A stretch of DNA of 50,508 bases from an uncultured Erysipelotrichaceae bacterium (GCA_902800905.1 CADCGC010000013.1:1-50508); one strand, 5' to 3'; positions 16,123 to 25,303 are shown, counted from the stretch's first letter. The notes: generated from the letters alone by a model not told the origin. Translations and numbers: made by a program.

Positions 16123-17400
16123 TTAGATTAAATCTAGTTCTTTTTTAATTCCGTCTTTATCAAGATTTTGACCGATAAAGACAAGTTTGATTAGTTTATC
16201 TTTCCATTTTGGATCCCAATCGTGAGCGAAGTTTTTGTCTTGTGCAATGAGCATTTGAAGTTGCTTATTGGACAATGATTCACTATACCATTTTCCTGAA
16301 AGGTTTAATGTTCTTTGTTTGCCGACTTGTTCGAAGACATAGGCATTTTTAATATCTTCTTCGAAATATAAGATACCTTTACTTCTAATGATATTTCTTG
16401 GATTGTTTTCTACCCATTCGATGAATTTTTCCTTAGAGAATGGTCTTCTACGATAGTAAACAAATGTATTAACATTATATTCGTCAGCGGTTCCTTCATC
16501 ATCGTTTTCATCTATTCCGTGTTCATGGTGATGATGATGGTGATGATGATGCTCATGCTCTTCGTGCTCATGATGATGTTCGTGTTCGTCTTCATCATCA
16601 TCTTCATCATCGTGGTGATGGTGATGTTCTTCTTCATGAATTGAATCAGAATCGATTTCGTTATCCCAATCTTCAAATTCTTGAATCCAAGCAGCAGAAC
16701 CAGCAGCTTGTTCAAAATCAAATAAATTTGTGTCAACGATTTCATCAACATCAACTTTGCAGTAATCGGCGTGGACAATTTTTGCTTTTGGCTGGATAGC
16801 CTTGATAGTGGCCTCTACTCTTTCAAGTTCAACCTTAGAGATATCACTAACTTTATTAAGAATGATAACATCACAGAATTCAATTTGTTGAATAACAAGA
16901 TTTTCTAAATCTTCTTCTCCTCTAATTGTCTCTTTAAAGACTTCGCCACAGCCGAATTCATCTCTTAATCTTAGGACATCAACAACAGAGACAATCGCGT
17001 CTAATTTGTAGAATTTTGGTAGTTTTTGTCTAGCAAATTCTTCTTCCATATAGGAAATTGTTTGAGCGATTGGGACTGGTTCACAAATGCCTGATGCTTC
17101 GATGATGATGTGATCAAATTTTTGTGATTGGACTAAATCTGCAAGTTGCTCGATTAAATCTTTTTTAAGAGTGCAACAGATGCATCCGTTTTGAAGAGCG
17201 ACAAGATTGTCATCTTTACCAGAGACAACTCCTTCTTTTTCAATTAATTCAGCGTCGATGTTAACTTCTCCTAAGTCATTAACGATGACCGCCATTTTAT
17301 GATTTTTACTATTTCTTAAGATATGGTTAACTAATGTTGTCTTTCCACTTCCTAAGTAACCGGTAATTAATGTGATTGGTACTGTTTTAATTCCTGACAT
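16123..17400 (-). CDS. CobW/COG0523 metallochaperone GTPase with His-rich linker
   Basis: A 425-residue G3E GTPase. Walker A GYLGSGKT at 14-21, metal-binding CxCC at 73-76 (CICC), and the C-terminal CobW domain (VNTFVYYRRRPFSKEKF) are present. Between the domains lies a spectacular metal-binding linker with 22 His in about 42 residues mixed with Asp/Glu, including nine His in a row. Such proteins deliver zinc or another metal to client enzymes or store it; zinc is likeliest but not shown. I start at ATG 17400, 7 bases after AGGAGG; an upstream in-frame GTG at 17418 precedes that site. No clear Zur operator was found upstream. Confidence 0.9.
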   Translation of the reverse strand: MSGIKTVPITLITGYLGSGKTTLVNHILRNSKNHKMAVIVNDLGEVNIDAELIEKEGVVSGKDDNLVALQNGCICCTLKKDLIEQLADLVQSQKFDHIIIEASGICEPVPIAQTISYMEEEFARQKLPKFYKLDAIVSVVDVLRLRDEFGCGEVFKETIRGEEDLENLVIQQIEFCDVIILNKVSDISKVELERVEATIKAIQPKAKIVHADYCKVDVDEIVDTNLFDFEQAAGSAAWIQEFEDWDNEIDSDSIHEEEHHHHHDDEDDDEDEHEHHHEHEEHEHHHHHHHHHEHGIDENDDEGTADEYNVNTFVYYRRRPFSKEKFIEWVENNPRNIIRSKGILYFEEDIKNAYVFEQVGKQRTLNLSGKWYSESLSNKQLQMLIAQDKNFAHDWDPKWKDKLIKLVFIGQNLDKDGIKKELDLI

Positions 17401-17455
17401 ATTGTAACCTCCTGTCACAATTTTTTATTATAATACATACTAGCAAAATAGTTAA

Positions 17456-17480
17456 TAAAAAAGAGTTATTAATAACTCTT
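17456..17480 (-). terminator. Terminator of the GNAT gene
   Basis: On the minus strand AAGAGTTAT-TA-ATAACTCTT is followed by TTTTTATT. Confidence 0.7.
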
Positions 17481-17481
17481 C

Positions 17482-18402
17482 TTAATTGTATTTATGTAGA
17501 TTGCTATATTCTTCAATATCGAGATAGTAATTATTTTCATGTTGAGGGACATCATTCATAAATTTGTAGTAGTGATTAGTGCCTTCAAATATGAATCCTA
17601 GTTTCTTCGCTAAAGTGTTAGAAGATTCGTTGTTTGAATTTGTTTGAATCTTTATGCATAAAGGTTCACAGTATTTAACTTCAACAATAAACTTCCTATC
17701 GGTGGTGACGTGGTTTTTGAGTCTTTTAGAAAAGAATGCATCAATTAAAAGCGACATCGCTTCATAGACATATCCATGATGACGATATTCTTTATATAAA
17801 TAGTAGTGGGCGTTAGCAACTTTAAGGACTGAATTGTGATTTAACTTAGTGTCATATAATGATACTAATCCGATTTCTTCGTCTGTATCTTTTAAGATGA
17901 TATAGAAAGAGAAAGGCAAAGCGGTGTTAAACCATAACCCTTCGACTCCCATGTTCTTTTTTTCTGGTGTGACATATAGATCAAAATCACCATCTTCTTT
18001 AGCGTGTTTTAAATAAAGATCAAAATTATTCTTGATGGAGCAGGGTCTAAGGATAATTCTCTGACCTTCAATTTCATCATTAATGTTCTTAAGAACATTT
18101 CCTGTGATATTTTTACGGTAAAAGATTGAACTCATTCCTAACCATCTATTCATCGTATCAAGATAGTTTTTGACTAGCTCTTTTGCTTTTTCATTTAGCG
18201 AGGAGTTTTCAATTCTATAATCTTCTTCTTTGATATCTAAGGCATTCCAAACCCAGTCATCAATTTCATTGTTATTTTGCTCAATTAAACAATTGATGAT
18301 TTCTTCGTATGATTGATCGTCTTCATCACCCCATAAATAAAGAGAGTTAATCGGTTTGTTGACGAATTCTTTTATATATTCATATATTTGTTCAGAAGTC
18401 AT
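17482..18402 (-). CDS. GNAT-family acetyltransferase
   Basis: 306 residues. The first 115 or so residues are an acidic helical region of no known family. The rest is a RimJ-like acetyltransferase domain: QRIILRPCS start, GLVSLYD strand, YLYKEYRHHGYVYEA acetyl-CoA loop, and NNESSNTLAKKLGFIFEG at the end. The acceptor is unknown. I start at ATG 18402, 6 bases after TATAAT on the minus strand (18414..18409) and without a ribosome binding site. A longer frame would run into the tRNA-Ser gene and is rejected. Confidence 0.8.
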   Translation of the reverse strand: MTSEQIYEYIKEFVNKPINSLYLWGDEDDQSYEEIINCLIEQNNNEIDDWVWNALDIKEEDYRIENSSLNEKAKELVKNYLDTMNRWLGMSSIFYRKNITGNVLKNINDEIEGQRIILRPCSIKNNFDLYLKHAKEDGDFDLYVTPEKKNMGVEGLWFNTALPFSFYIILKDTDEEIGLVSLYDTKLNHNSVLKVANAHYYLYKEYRHHGYVYEAMSLLIDAFFSKRLKNHVTTDRKFIVEVKYCEPLCIKIQTNSNNESSNTLAKKLGFIFEGTNHYYKFMNDVPQHENNYYLDIEEYSNLHKYN

Positions 18403-18408
18403 ACATTC

Positions 18409-18414
18409 ATTATA
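18409..18414 (-). promoter_or_regulatory. -10 box of the GNAT gene, leaderless start
   Basis: TATAAT lies 6 bases before the ATG and just 14 bases past the T-run of the upstream tRNA terminator. Confidence 0.55.
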
Positions 18415-18427
18415 GAACAGCGTAAAT

Positions 18428-18448
18428 AAAAATCCCAATTTCTCGGGA
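18428..18448 (-). terminator. Terminator of tRNA-Ser(CGA)
   Basis: TCCCGA-GAAA-TTGGGA followed by TTTTTATTT on the minus strand; the same hairpin family as at 361 and 25066. Confidence 0.75.
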
Positions 18449-18463
18449 CAATATTTTAGTTTT

Positions 18464-18554
18464 TGGCGGAGAAGAAGGGATTTGAACCCCTGCGAAGCTT
18501 GCACCTCCTAGCGGTTTTCGAAACCGCCCCCTTCAGCCACTTGGGTACTTCTCC
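18464..18554 (-). tRNA. tRNA-Ser (anticodon CGA)
   Basis: 91-nt class II tRNA with encoded CCA, acceptor GGAGAAG/CTTCTCC and T-arm GGGTTCAAATCCC. The anticodon stem GCGGT/ACCGC encloses TTCGAAA, giving anticodon CGA for codon TCG. Confidence 0.95.
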
Positions 18555-18610
18555 AACTCGATTATTATATAGTATATTTTGATAAAAATTCTATAACAAC
18601 TAATTATGAA

Positions 18611-18640
18611 TTGATTTAATTCATAAGAATACTCTATAAT
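18611..18640 (+). promoter_or_regulatory. Full promoter of the GGDEF/EAL-like gene, leaderless
   Basis: -35 TTGATT (18611-18616), 18-base spacer, -10 TATAAT (18635-18640), then 7 bases to the ATG at 18648. Confidence 0.65.
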
Positions 18641-18647
18641 TTTGATT

Positions 18648-20405
18648 ATGGAATTCGGTAATTTTTCAGATAAAAACTTTCTTATCTTCTTCTCACTAAT
18701 TATCTTGCTTGTATTAGTAATCGCTGCGGTAATTACCTTTTTTGTCGTTTCTATTGAAAACGATAAAAAGTTTGAAAGACAAGTTGATTATGAAAGCACA
18801 ACCACCCGTATCTATATCATTGATGTGAAGAAGAACAAAATCATTCAACTCAATAAGAGTGATATGGGGAATAAGATTGTATATGACTTATTTTCTTTCT
18901 ATACATCTTTCCACCCAAATGATTCTGAAAGAGTGAAGAACTGGATTTTCCAAATCTGTGTGAATCCAAAATCAGTCGATGAATATTTAGAGGCTGATAT
19001 TCTTCTTAATAATAATAAGAAACTTTGCTTCACATTATTAAGACTTCTTGATTACAATCCTCAATCTGGATTAATTCACTTAGAGAGCCATATTCTTAAA
19101 TACATTACTCCTAAGAACGCTCCTAAGAAGAAAAATGAAAATAGAACTCCGACTGGAATTGTTAAAAGAAGTCAAATCTTATCGATTATTGGTCACAATA
19201 AGTCTCTTTCCGGATATACATTTTGTATAAGATTTTTCTACGCTCGTCAAAAAGTCATTTCTAATGACAAGATAGAAAGATACATGATTATGAATCTTAA
19301 AAATGCTATTTATCCATATGCTAGTAATCCTAAATTACCGAGACAAATCCTTGACAATGGTGAACCAGAATTGTTCCTCTTTGATTTAAGAATCTCTAAT
19401 AGGGAAGCCGCTCTTCAATTGGCAAACTCTATTGCGCGATCAATCAAAAAGCAAATGGAAGTAAATGGCTTTGCTGGATATATTAATTTTGCAATTGGTG
19501 TTATTCAAAATGGTCAATTTTATCAAGATTATGACACAATCGAAGAAAAAGTTAGAGAAGCTTGTATCTCTGGGCAAACTAACGGAAACCAGATTGTCTT
19601 TTATCAAAGAAATGCGAACGCTAATAGTGATATGGTCAAATATACACAACAAATTGAACACCTTCTTGCCGATGGCACACTTCGATATTTATATCGACCA
19701 ATCATTAATGCAAAAACCGGTCAATCTATTGGATATTTTGAATATGTCAAAGCATATAATTCACCATTCTCTAGTTTTTCTGAGATGAGCAAATACGCTG
19801 CAAGAATCAATAAGAACTTAGAATTGTTTGCATTAATAGCGAAAAATGTTATTACAAAATTTGCTAATGAACGCCCTTCACCACATATGTCTTTGTTCTT
19901 AAGCGTTTCAATGGTGGATATCAATCATATCGCAAAGACTATTTCTCAGATTTCAAGTCATAGTAAAGTTAATGTCGTCCTTGTTTTTGATGAACAAGAG
20001 ATTAACGAAAACTCTAACAATGTTGAATTATTGTTAAATGCTTTATCGACTCTTAAAAACGAAGGATTTGAATTGGCGTTGTCTTTAAAAGACAAAAATT
20101 TATTGCTTGATGATAAAGTCTATTTCTTGTTCCATTACTTTGTTGTTGGTAGTGCAATGATGGAAGAAGTTAAACATAATAACCGTATAAGACTTTCCTT
20201 ATACGCATTGATTGAATCACTTCTTAAATACAATCGTCCAATTATTGCGACCGACTTAGAAGGATGGCAAGCTGTAGAATTAATTTTAAAATCTGGTATT
20301 AGCTACATTTCTAGTGATGTTGTTGCTCCAAGCAACGATATGTTGTTACCAGTTGAAAAGAAGAAAATGGAAAAAGTTGTCCAAATGGCGGACAAATACT
20401 TATAG
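18648..20405 (+). CDS. Membrane protein with degenerate GGDEF-EAL-like domains
   Basis: 585 residues. One membrane helix at about 10-35, then a possible PAS-like region. Residues about 160-320 resemble a GGDEF domain (GYINFAIGVI, then DTIEEKVREACISGQTNGNQIVFYQ as in its C-terminal half), without the GGDEF motif. Residues about 335-585 resemble an EAL domain (LRYLYRPIINAKTGQSIGYFEYVKAY aligns with the start of the EAL fold). EAL itself is replaced by EYV, the Asn of the NxS strand is lost, and the DDFG pair is absent. It should not make or cleave c-di-GMP; it may be a sensor or scaffold. proS follows 12 bases later, so they are co-transcribed. Confidence 0.6.
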   Translation: MEFGNFSDKNFLIFFSLIILLVLVIAAVITFFVVSIENDKKFERQVDYESTTTRIYIIDVKKNKIIQLNKSDMGNKIVYDLFSFYTSFHPNDSERVKNWIFQICVNPKSVDEYLEADILLNNNKKLCFTLLRLLDYNPQSGLIHLESHILKYITPKNAPKKKNENRTPTGIVKRSQILSIIGHNKSLSGYTFCIRFFYARQKVISNDKIERYMIMNLKNAIYPYASNPKLPRQILDNGEPELFLFDLRISNREAALQLANSIARSIKKQMEVNGFAGYINFAIGVIQNGQFYQDYDTIEEKVREACISGQTNGNQIVFYQRNANANSDMVKYTQQIEHLLADGTLRYLYRPIINAKTGQSIGYFEYVKAYNSPFSSFSEMSKYAARINKNLELFALIAKNVITKFANERPSPHMSLFLSVSMVDINHIAKTISQISSHSKVNVVLVFDEQEINENSNNVELLLNALSTLKNEGFELALSLKDKNLLLDDKVYFLFHYFVVGSAMMEEVKHNNRIRLSLYALIESLLKYNRPIIATDLEGWQAVELILKSGISYISSDVVAPSNDMLLPVEKKKMEKVVQMADKYL

Positions 20406-20417
20406 GAGTTTACGTTC

Positions 20418-21854
20418 ATGGAAAATAATCAAATCAAAAACACAGCGATTACTCGTCAAGAAGATGATTTCGCTCAGTGGTACACTGATGTATGTAAAAA
20501 AGCCGAATTAATGGATTATTCATCCGTTAAAGGTTTCATTATTTATCGTCCATATGGCTATGCAATATGGGAACAAATCCAAGCATATCTTGATAAGAGA
20601 TTTAAAGAAACCGGACATGAAAATGTCTATATGCCAATGGTCATTCAATCAAGTTTGTTTCAAAAAGAAAAGGAACATATTGAAGGATTTGCGCCTGAAT
20701 GCTTAGTGGCCACCAAAGGTGGAAGTGAAAATCTTGATGATCCACTTATCATTAGACCAACAAGCGAAGTTCTTTTCTGTGATCATTACGCAAAAATCAT
20801 TAATTCATATCGTGATTTGCCAAAACTCTATAACCAATGGTGTTCAGTTGTTAGATGGGAAAAGACTACACGTCCATTCTTAAGAGGCGCAGAATTCCTT
20901 TGGCAAGAAGGACACACTATGCATGAGAACGAAGAAGAAGCGAGAACTGAAGCATTAAAGATGCTTGAAATCTATGATGATTTAGGAAGAGATGTCCTTG
21001 CTATTCCTTTCTCAAAAGGAAGAAAAACAGATAAAGAAAAATTCTCTGGTGCTTTAGAGACATATTCTATCGAAGCTTTAATGCCTGATGGAAAGGCTCT
21101 TCAATCTGGAACAACTCACTATTTCGGAAATGGCTTTGCTAGAGCTTTTGGAATCCAATTCCAAAATAGAGAAGGAAAACTTGAGAATCCTTATCAAACA
21201 TCATGGGGTGTTTCTACTAGATTAATCGGTGCGACCATTATGGTGCATGGAGATGATAATGGATTAGTCTTACCTCCATATGTTGCCCCAATTCAAATCG
21301 TCGTTATTCCGGTTGCCGCTAATAAACCGGGAGTTATTCCTGCTGCTAGAGAAGTGGCAGATAAATTCAAAGCAGCTGGATTTAGAGTCAAAGTTGATGA
21401 TAACGATAAGAGTGCTGGTTGGAAATTCTCAGAATATGAAATGAAAGGCGTTCCACTTAGAGTGGAAGTTGGACCAAAAGACATCGAAAAAGAACAAGTT
21501 GTCTTCGCTAAGAGAAATGATGGCACTAAAGTGTTCTGTCCAATGTCAGAGATGATTGACAAAGCAAACGAACTCTTAAAGACGATTCATCAAGAAATGT
21601 ATGAAAGAGCATGCAAATATCTTGCTGAACACGTTACAGAAGTTAGAAGTTTAGATGAACTTAACGCTGCTCTTGAAAAGGGCGGATACGCGAAGATGAT
21701 GTGGTGTGGTTGCCAAGATTGTGAAGACAAAATTAAAGAACTCACAAACGCGACAGCAAGATGCCTACCATTCAATCAAATGCCAATTGGCGATACTTGC
21801 CCAGTGTGTGGCAAAAAAGCAACAAAAGTTGTCTTATTCGCTAAAGCATATTAA
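20418..21854 (+). CDS. proS: Prolyl-tRNA synthetase (short, archaeal/eukaryotic-like type)
   Basis: Charges tRNA-Pro. 478 residues with class II motifs: PYGYAIWEQI, RWEKTTRPFLRGAEFLWQEGHT (motif 2), and WGVSTRLIGATIMVHGDD (motif 3). It lacks the INS editing insertion of the about 570-residue bacterial form and has the extra C-terminal zinc-like domain (CGCQDC ... CPVCGKK) of the archaeal/eukaryotic-type enzyme also found in Mollicutes and some Firmicutes. AGGAG lies 9 bases before the ATG. Its promoter is that of the upstream GGDEF/EAL-like gene. Confidence 0.95.
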   Translation: MENNQIKNTAITRQEDDFAQWYTDVCKKAELMDYSSVKGFIIYRPYGYAIWEQIQAYLDKRFKETGHENVYMPMVIQSSLFQKEKEHIEGFAPECLVATKGGSENLDDPLIIRPTSEVLFCDHYAKIINSYRDLPKLYNQWCSVVRWEKTTRPFLRGAEFLWQEGHTMHENEEEARTEALKMLEIYDDLGRDVLAIPFSKGRKTDKEKFSGALETYSIEALMPDGKALQSGTTHYFGNGFARAFGIQFQNREGKLENPYQTSWGVSTRLIGATIMVHGDDNGLVLPPYVAPIQIVVIPVAANKPGVIPAAREVADKFKAAGFRVKVDDNDKSAGWKFSEYEMKGVPLRVEVGPKDIEKEQVVFAKRNDGTKVFCPMSEMIDKANELLKTIHQEMYERACKYLAEHVTEVRSLDELNAALEKGGYAKMMWCGCQDCEDKIKELTNATARCLPFNQMPIGDTCPVCGKKATKVVLFAKAY

Positions 21855-21864
21855 TTAGATTAAT

Positions 21865-21900
21865 AAAAAAGTTCCTGTTTGTTTGATAGGAACTTTTATT
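21865..21900. terminator. Bidirectional terminator between proS and the sugar transferase gene
   Basis: Perfect 10-bp stem AAAAGTTCCT / AGGAACTTTT (21867-21897). The stop codon of the minus-strand gene (21898..21896) lies at the foot of the stem. Confidence 0.75.
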
Positions 21901-22579
21901 TTACGCCTTCTTGTTTTAAGACCGCACCAACAGTCTTAAACATAATTTTGATATCTGTTCTAATACCGCGAATTCTGAAATACTCTAATTCGATTTTTTG
22001 TCTTTCGCCATTTCTGAATTCAATATTGTTTCTTCCAGAAGTTTGCCATAGACCAGTTAAGCCAGGTTTTGCACTTTGATAAATCTTGGCTTGTTTCTCA
22101 GTAAAGTGAATATCAAATTCATTTTGGGTAATTGGTCTAGGGCCAATGAATGACATACTACCAAATAAGATATTGAATAGTTGTGGAAGTTCATCGATTG
22201 AAGTCTTTCTAATGAAACGTCCAATCTTCGTGATACGTGGATCATTATCAACTTTTCTTTCATTGTAGAACTGTTCTAATTGCTCTTTATTAAGATATTT
22301 CTCTGGGTGAGTATTTGCGTCAACAAACATACTTCTAAATTTGAACACTAAGAGTTTCTTTCCCCAGCGGCCCACTCTTTCGTCTCCATAGAAAGGAGTG
22401 CCGTGTGAAGATATTGCAACTGCAATCGCGACAATAATAAGTAGTGGACTTAGAAGCAAAATCAAAAAGAGTGAAAAGAAAAAATCAAACGCCCTTTTTA
22501 CAAAACGGTACCACAGACCGGTTTGTCTAACTTCGACGTTATCTAACTCAGGAAATATATATTTTTGTTGATCTCGCAT
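21896..22579 (-). CDS. Undecaprenyl-phosphate sugar-1-phosphate transferase (WcaJ-like)
   Basis: 227 residues of the bacterial sugar transferase family, which link the first sugar phosphate to the lipid carrier for surface polysaccharide. Signatures: VKRAFDFFFSLF with one re-entrant or transmembrane segment at about 30-57, FKFRSMFVDA, GRFIRKTSIDELPQLFNIL with the catalytic Asp-Glu, and GLTGLWQTSGRN. It is the short form without the N-terminal transmembrane domain. No other polysaccharide genes are near, so it stands alone here. Confidence 0.9.
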   Translation of the reverse strand: MRDQQKYIFPELDNVEVRQTGLWYRFVKRAFDFFFSLFLILLLSPLLIIVAIAVAISSHGTPFYGDERVGRWGKKLLVFKFRSMFVDANTHPEKYLNKEQLEQFYNERKVDNDPRITKIGRFIRKTSIDELPQLFNILFGSMSFIGPRPITQNEFDIHFTEKQAKIYQSAKPGLTGLWQTSGRNNIEFRNGERQKIELEYFRIRGIRTDIKIMFKTVGAVLKQEGVK

Positions 22580-22620
22580 ATAACAACTCTAACATAGTAG
22601 GAAATATTTAACAATATTTA

Positions 22621-23022
22621 TCAGTCGTTAATAATAAGATCTAAGATATTGTCGAATGATATTTTTTCGTTTTCTAAAAGAATAATTTTTTTCTCGACAT
22701 CAATCTTGTTTACATTACAAGTGGTGGTGATATATTCACCTCCATTTTTGGATTTGTCTTTTTTAAAATATGTGACTGTGATACTTGGCTTATTTTGTAT
22801 ATTTTGACTAATAATAAGTAGGGAATGGCTTATTTCGTTAATCTTATCTTCGCTAAGTTCGATTTGTGAGTCAGTAATTCTACTTGCTTCATTAATTGAT
22901 TCATCATACCCTACGAGTGCTGCAAAAGGAGCGAACTGGGCGCTTCTATCATAGATGGACATCGTGGTGTGGTTTTTTGAAGTTGGATGTTCTAAATATA
23001 AAATGTCATCATACTTGCCCAT
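22621..23022 (-). CDS. YolD-like protein
   Basis: 133 residues. DRSAQFAPFAALVGYDESINEASR is the signature of YolD-like proteins, small partners encoded after Y-family polymerases in Firmicutes and suggested to aid or regulate them. Its ATG overlaps the polymerase stop codon by one base, so translation is coupled. Confidence 0.85.
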   Translation of the reverse strand: MGKYDDILYLEHPTSKNHTTMSIYDRSAQFAPFAALVGYDESINEASRITDSQIELSEDKINEISHSLLIISQNIQNKPSITVTYFKKDKSKNGGEYITTTCNVNKIDVEKKIILLENEKISFDNILDLIIND

Positions 23023-24518
23023 TACGCTTTATGACCACCGATTTGTTTGTTTCTATCGATGGTCGTTCCTCCTTCCTCATAGTCTGTTCCTTTTAATACA
23101 GAGTTCTTCCCATATTTCTTTTTAATCTTAAGAATTGTTTTTTGAAGTTCTTTTTCTTCTAGTTCAGCTTCTTTAGTTGATTCTTCAATTCTATTTTGCT
23201 CTTCATAAGTAGCAAAAAGAGATAATTGCTCATATTTAGGAGCATATTTTTCAATGTCTTCTTCTTTGATTACTCGGCATCCGATATAAACTCTTCTGAC
23301 ATGTAATTTCTTGTCTACTAATCTCTCATATAATGTAGTTGCGGCTTTGACTATTTCTTTGGTGGAGCTAGTGAAATGTGTGAGATTAAAAGAGCCGTGT
23401 TCTCCTGCTGGAACTTTTCTTCCATACCAATCATTTTCGATTTCACTATCACTCATCATATCTGATAAATCAGATATATCATAGCCAAAAGAAAGAACAA
23501 TCTGGTCAGTAACTAAACCTTTATTTGTTAGGTCTAATGAAAGAGAATCCGCCATTTCTTTGATGATTATTTTTGCCTTTGCGTAGTCGTATGGCGAAGA
23601 TAAAACTTGTCCGATTGATAGACTGTTATTTTTAGGTTTGTATGCTTTTATATCATCGATAGTAACTGGTTCATATCCCCAAGCATGATCAATTAATAAT
23701 TCAGCGTTAACCCCAAATTCTTGATATAAAACATCTTCATCGATTAGAGATTGTCTAGCAATATCTCCCATAGTTACTAGTCCATGTTTAAATAGTCTAG
23801 CAGTTAATCCTCTTCCAACTCTCCAAAAGTCTGTGAGTGGTGTATGTTCCCAAAGGAGTTTGCGATAACTAATCTCATCAAGTTGACCAATTCTTACTCC
23901 ATCTTTGTTCTCTTTAACATGTTTAGCGATGATGTCCATTGCAACTTTAGCTAGATATAGATTAGTTCCAATGCCTGCAGTAGCGGTGATTCCTGTTTGC
24001 TTATATACATCGAGAATCATCATCGTTGCGATTTGCTCGGCATTTTTCTTATATGTTTTTAAATATTTGGTAACATCCGCGAACATTTCATCAATGGAAT
24101 AGACATGTATATCATTAGAATCGATGTATTTAAGATAAATCTTATATATCTCAGTACTCTTTTGAATGTAATGCGCCATTTGAGGTGTGGCGGCGATGAA
24201 ATCTAGTTCTAAAGAAGGGTTTCTTTTTAATTCTTTGTCATCAAATGATTTTCCGGTAAAGACATGATTAGGGGCTTTCTTTAGCCTTTCTCGGTTAATT
24301 TTCTTGACTGCTTGAATAACTTCAAAGAGTCTAGCTCTACCTGGAATTCCATATTGTTTTAAAGATGGAGACACCGCTAAACATATTGTTTTTTCGGTAC
24401 GCGAAACATCCGCGACAACTAAGTTTGTGGTTAAAGGATCTAAGCCTCTTTCAGCACATTCACATGATGCGTAAAAGCTCTTTAAGTCAATTGCGATAAA
24501 TTGTCTCTTATTCTCCAT
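23022..24518 (-). CDS. Y-family DNA polymerase (UvrX/YqjW type)
   Basis: 498 residues. Error-prone translesion polymerase: FIAIDLKSFYASCE is the Y-family catalytic start with the first metal Asp, YSIDEMFADVT contains the catalytic Asp-Glu pair, and GIGTNLYLAKVAMD is the conserved helix. The LTDFWRVGRGLTARLFKHG thumb and YolD downstream indicate the UvrX/YqjW group rather than DinB. I start at ATG 24518, 5 bases after TATTAT (24529..24524) with no ribosome binding site; an earlier in-frame ATG at 24557 is upstream of this promoter. No LexA box is recognisable, so SOS control is unproven. Confidence 0.9.
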   Translation of the reverse strand: MENKRQFIAIDLKSFYASCECAERGLDPLTTNLVVADVSRTEKTICLAVSPSLKQYGIPGRARLFEVIQAVKKINRERLKKAPNHVFTGKSFDDKELKRNPSLELDFIAATPQMAHYIQKSTEIYKIYLKYIDSNDIHVYSIDEMFADVTKYLKTYKKNAEQIATMMILDVYKQTGITATAGIGTNLYLAKVAMDIIAKHVKENKDGVRIGQLDEISYRKLLWEHTPLTDFWRVGRGLTARLFKHGLVTMGDIARQSLIDEDVLYQEFGVNAELLIDHAWGYEPVTIDDIKAYKPKNNSLSIGQVLSSPYDYAKAKIIIKEMADSLSLDLTNKGLVTDQIVLSFGYDISDLSDMMSDSEIENDWYGRKVPAGEHGSFNLTHFTSSTKEIVKAATTLYERLVDKKLHVRRVYIGCRVIKEEDIEKYAPKYEQLSLFATYEEQNRIEESTKEAELEEKELQKTILKIKKKYGKNSVLKGTDYEEGGTTIDRNKQIGGHKA

Positions 24519-24557
24519 ATATAATAATATTTTAATATTATATTTATATCTAAACAA

Positions 24558-24595
24558 AGAAAAAAAGTAGATTTAATTTTTATTAAACCTACTTT
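24558..24595 (-). terminator. Terminator of the small membrane protein gene
   Basis: On the minus strand a 14-bp stem AAAGTAGGTTTAAT / ATTAAATCTACTTT (one G-U) with an AAAA loop, then TTTCTTTG. Confidence 0.65.
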
Positions 24596-24610
24596 GATTA
24601 CTTATATTAA

Positions 24611-25009
24611 TTAGTCTTTGTTTGGAGCGACTAATCCAAGGATTCCTGCAACTACGTTTAATAATACACCAGAGACAAAGCCGAAGATGATATTAAGAAC
24701 ATAAATGAGTGGAGTATGCTTTTTAATTCCTAATGTTGAAACAATTCCACTGACGATTCCAAAGATGAATCCTGGAGCGATGCAACATCCTGCAATTAAG
24801 AATGAACCTTGAATAATAGCGGCAACTTGTTCTGGTGTTCCTTGAATTGATGAATGGATTGAGCCATCTTTAAGTCCATCAACAAGCAATTGAGTTGTTG
24901 CAGGAGTTGAGAACACGATAAAGACTATAGACATTGCTAAGAATATAAATGCATAGATATATGATAATACCGCTGCGATAGTGAATAAGATTTTTGCTGC
25001 TTGTTTCAT
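24611..25009 (-). CDS. Small four-helix membrane protein, possibly DUF4064-like
   Basis: 132 residues with about three to four hydrophobic segments (8-33, 66-90, 98-127), small-residue rich, and a polar stretch at 45-62 between the first two. It resembles the DUF4064-type small membrane proteins of Firmicutes, of unknown function. GAGG lies about 7 bases before the ATG at 25009. Monocistronic with its own terminator. Confidence 0.6.
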   Translation of the reverse strand: MKQAAKILFTIAAVLSYIYAFIFLAMSIVFIVFSTPATTQLLVDGLKDGSIHSSIQGTPEQVAAIIQGSFLIAGCCIAPGFIFGIVSGIVSTLGIKKHTPLIYVLNIIFGFVSGVLLNVVAGILGLVAPNKD

Positions 25010-25065
25010 GATTAGTTACCTCACACAACCAATTTATTATATCATACTGCATTCTTTTAAATAAA

Positions 25066-25088
25066 AGAAAAATCCCAATTTCTTGGGA
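25066..25088 (-). terminator. Terminator of tRNA-Ser(GCT)
   Basis: TCCCAA-GAAA-TTGGGA followed by TTTTTC on the minus strand; 13 bases beyond the tRNA. Confidence 0.75.
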
Positions 25089-25101
25089 ATTTCAATCTTT
25101 A

Positions 25102-25192
25102 TGGCGGAGTAGGAGAGACTCGAACTCTCGCACCAGTTACCCGATCTACTTCCTTAGCAGGGAAGCCCCTTCACCAACTTGGGTACTACTCC
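25102..25192 (-). tRNA. tRNA-Ser (anticodon GCT)
   Basis: 91-nt class II tRNA with encoded CCA, acceptor GGAGTAG/CTACTCC and T-arm GAGTTCGAGTCTC. The stem CTTCC/GGAAG encloses CTGCTAA, giving anticodon GCT for AGC/AGT. Confidence 0.95.
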
Positions 25193-25303
25193 AGTTTTCT
25201 CGTGAACGTTGAATAATATATCATAATTAAAATAATTATTACATAACTTTATTTATAAAATTGATTTTTTGTATACTATATAAGAAGAAAAGTGGACAAA
25301 AGT

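Noticed and set aside
16512..16778. Repetitive minus-strand ORF over the His-rich linker
   Set aside because: It is the out-of-frame reading of the CAT/CAC repeat in the CobW gene.
18403..18504. Longer N-terminus of the GNAT gene running into tRNA-Ser(CGA)
   Set aside because: It would overlap the tRNA and its terminator; a promoter and leaderless ATG at 18402 explain the start better.
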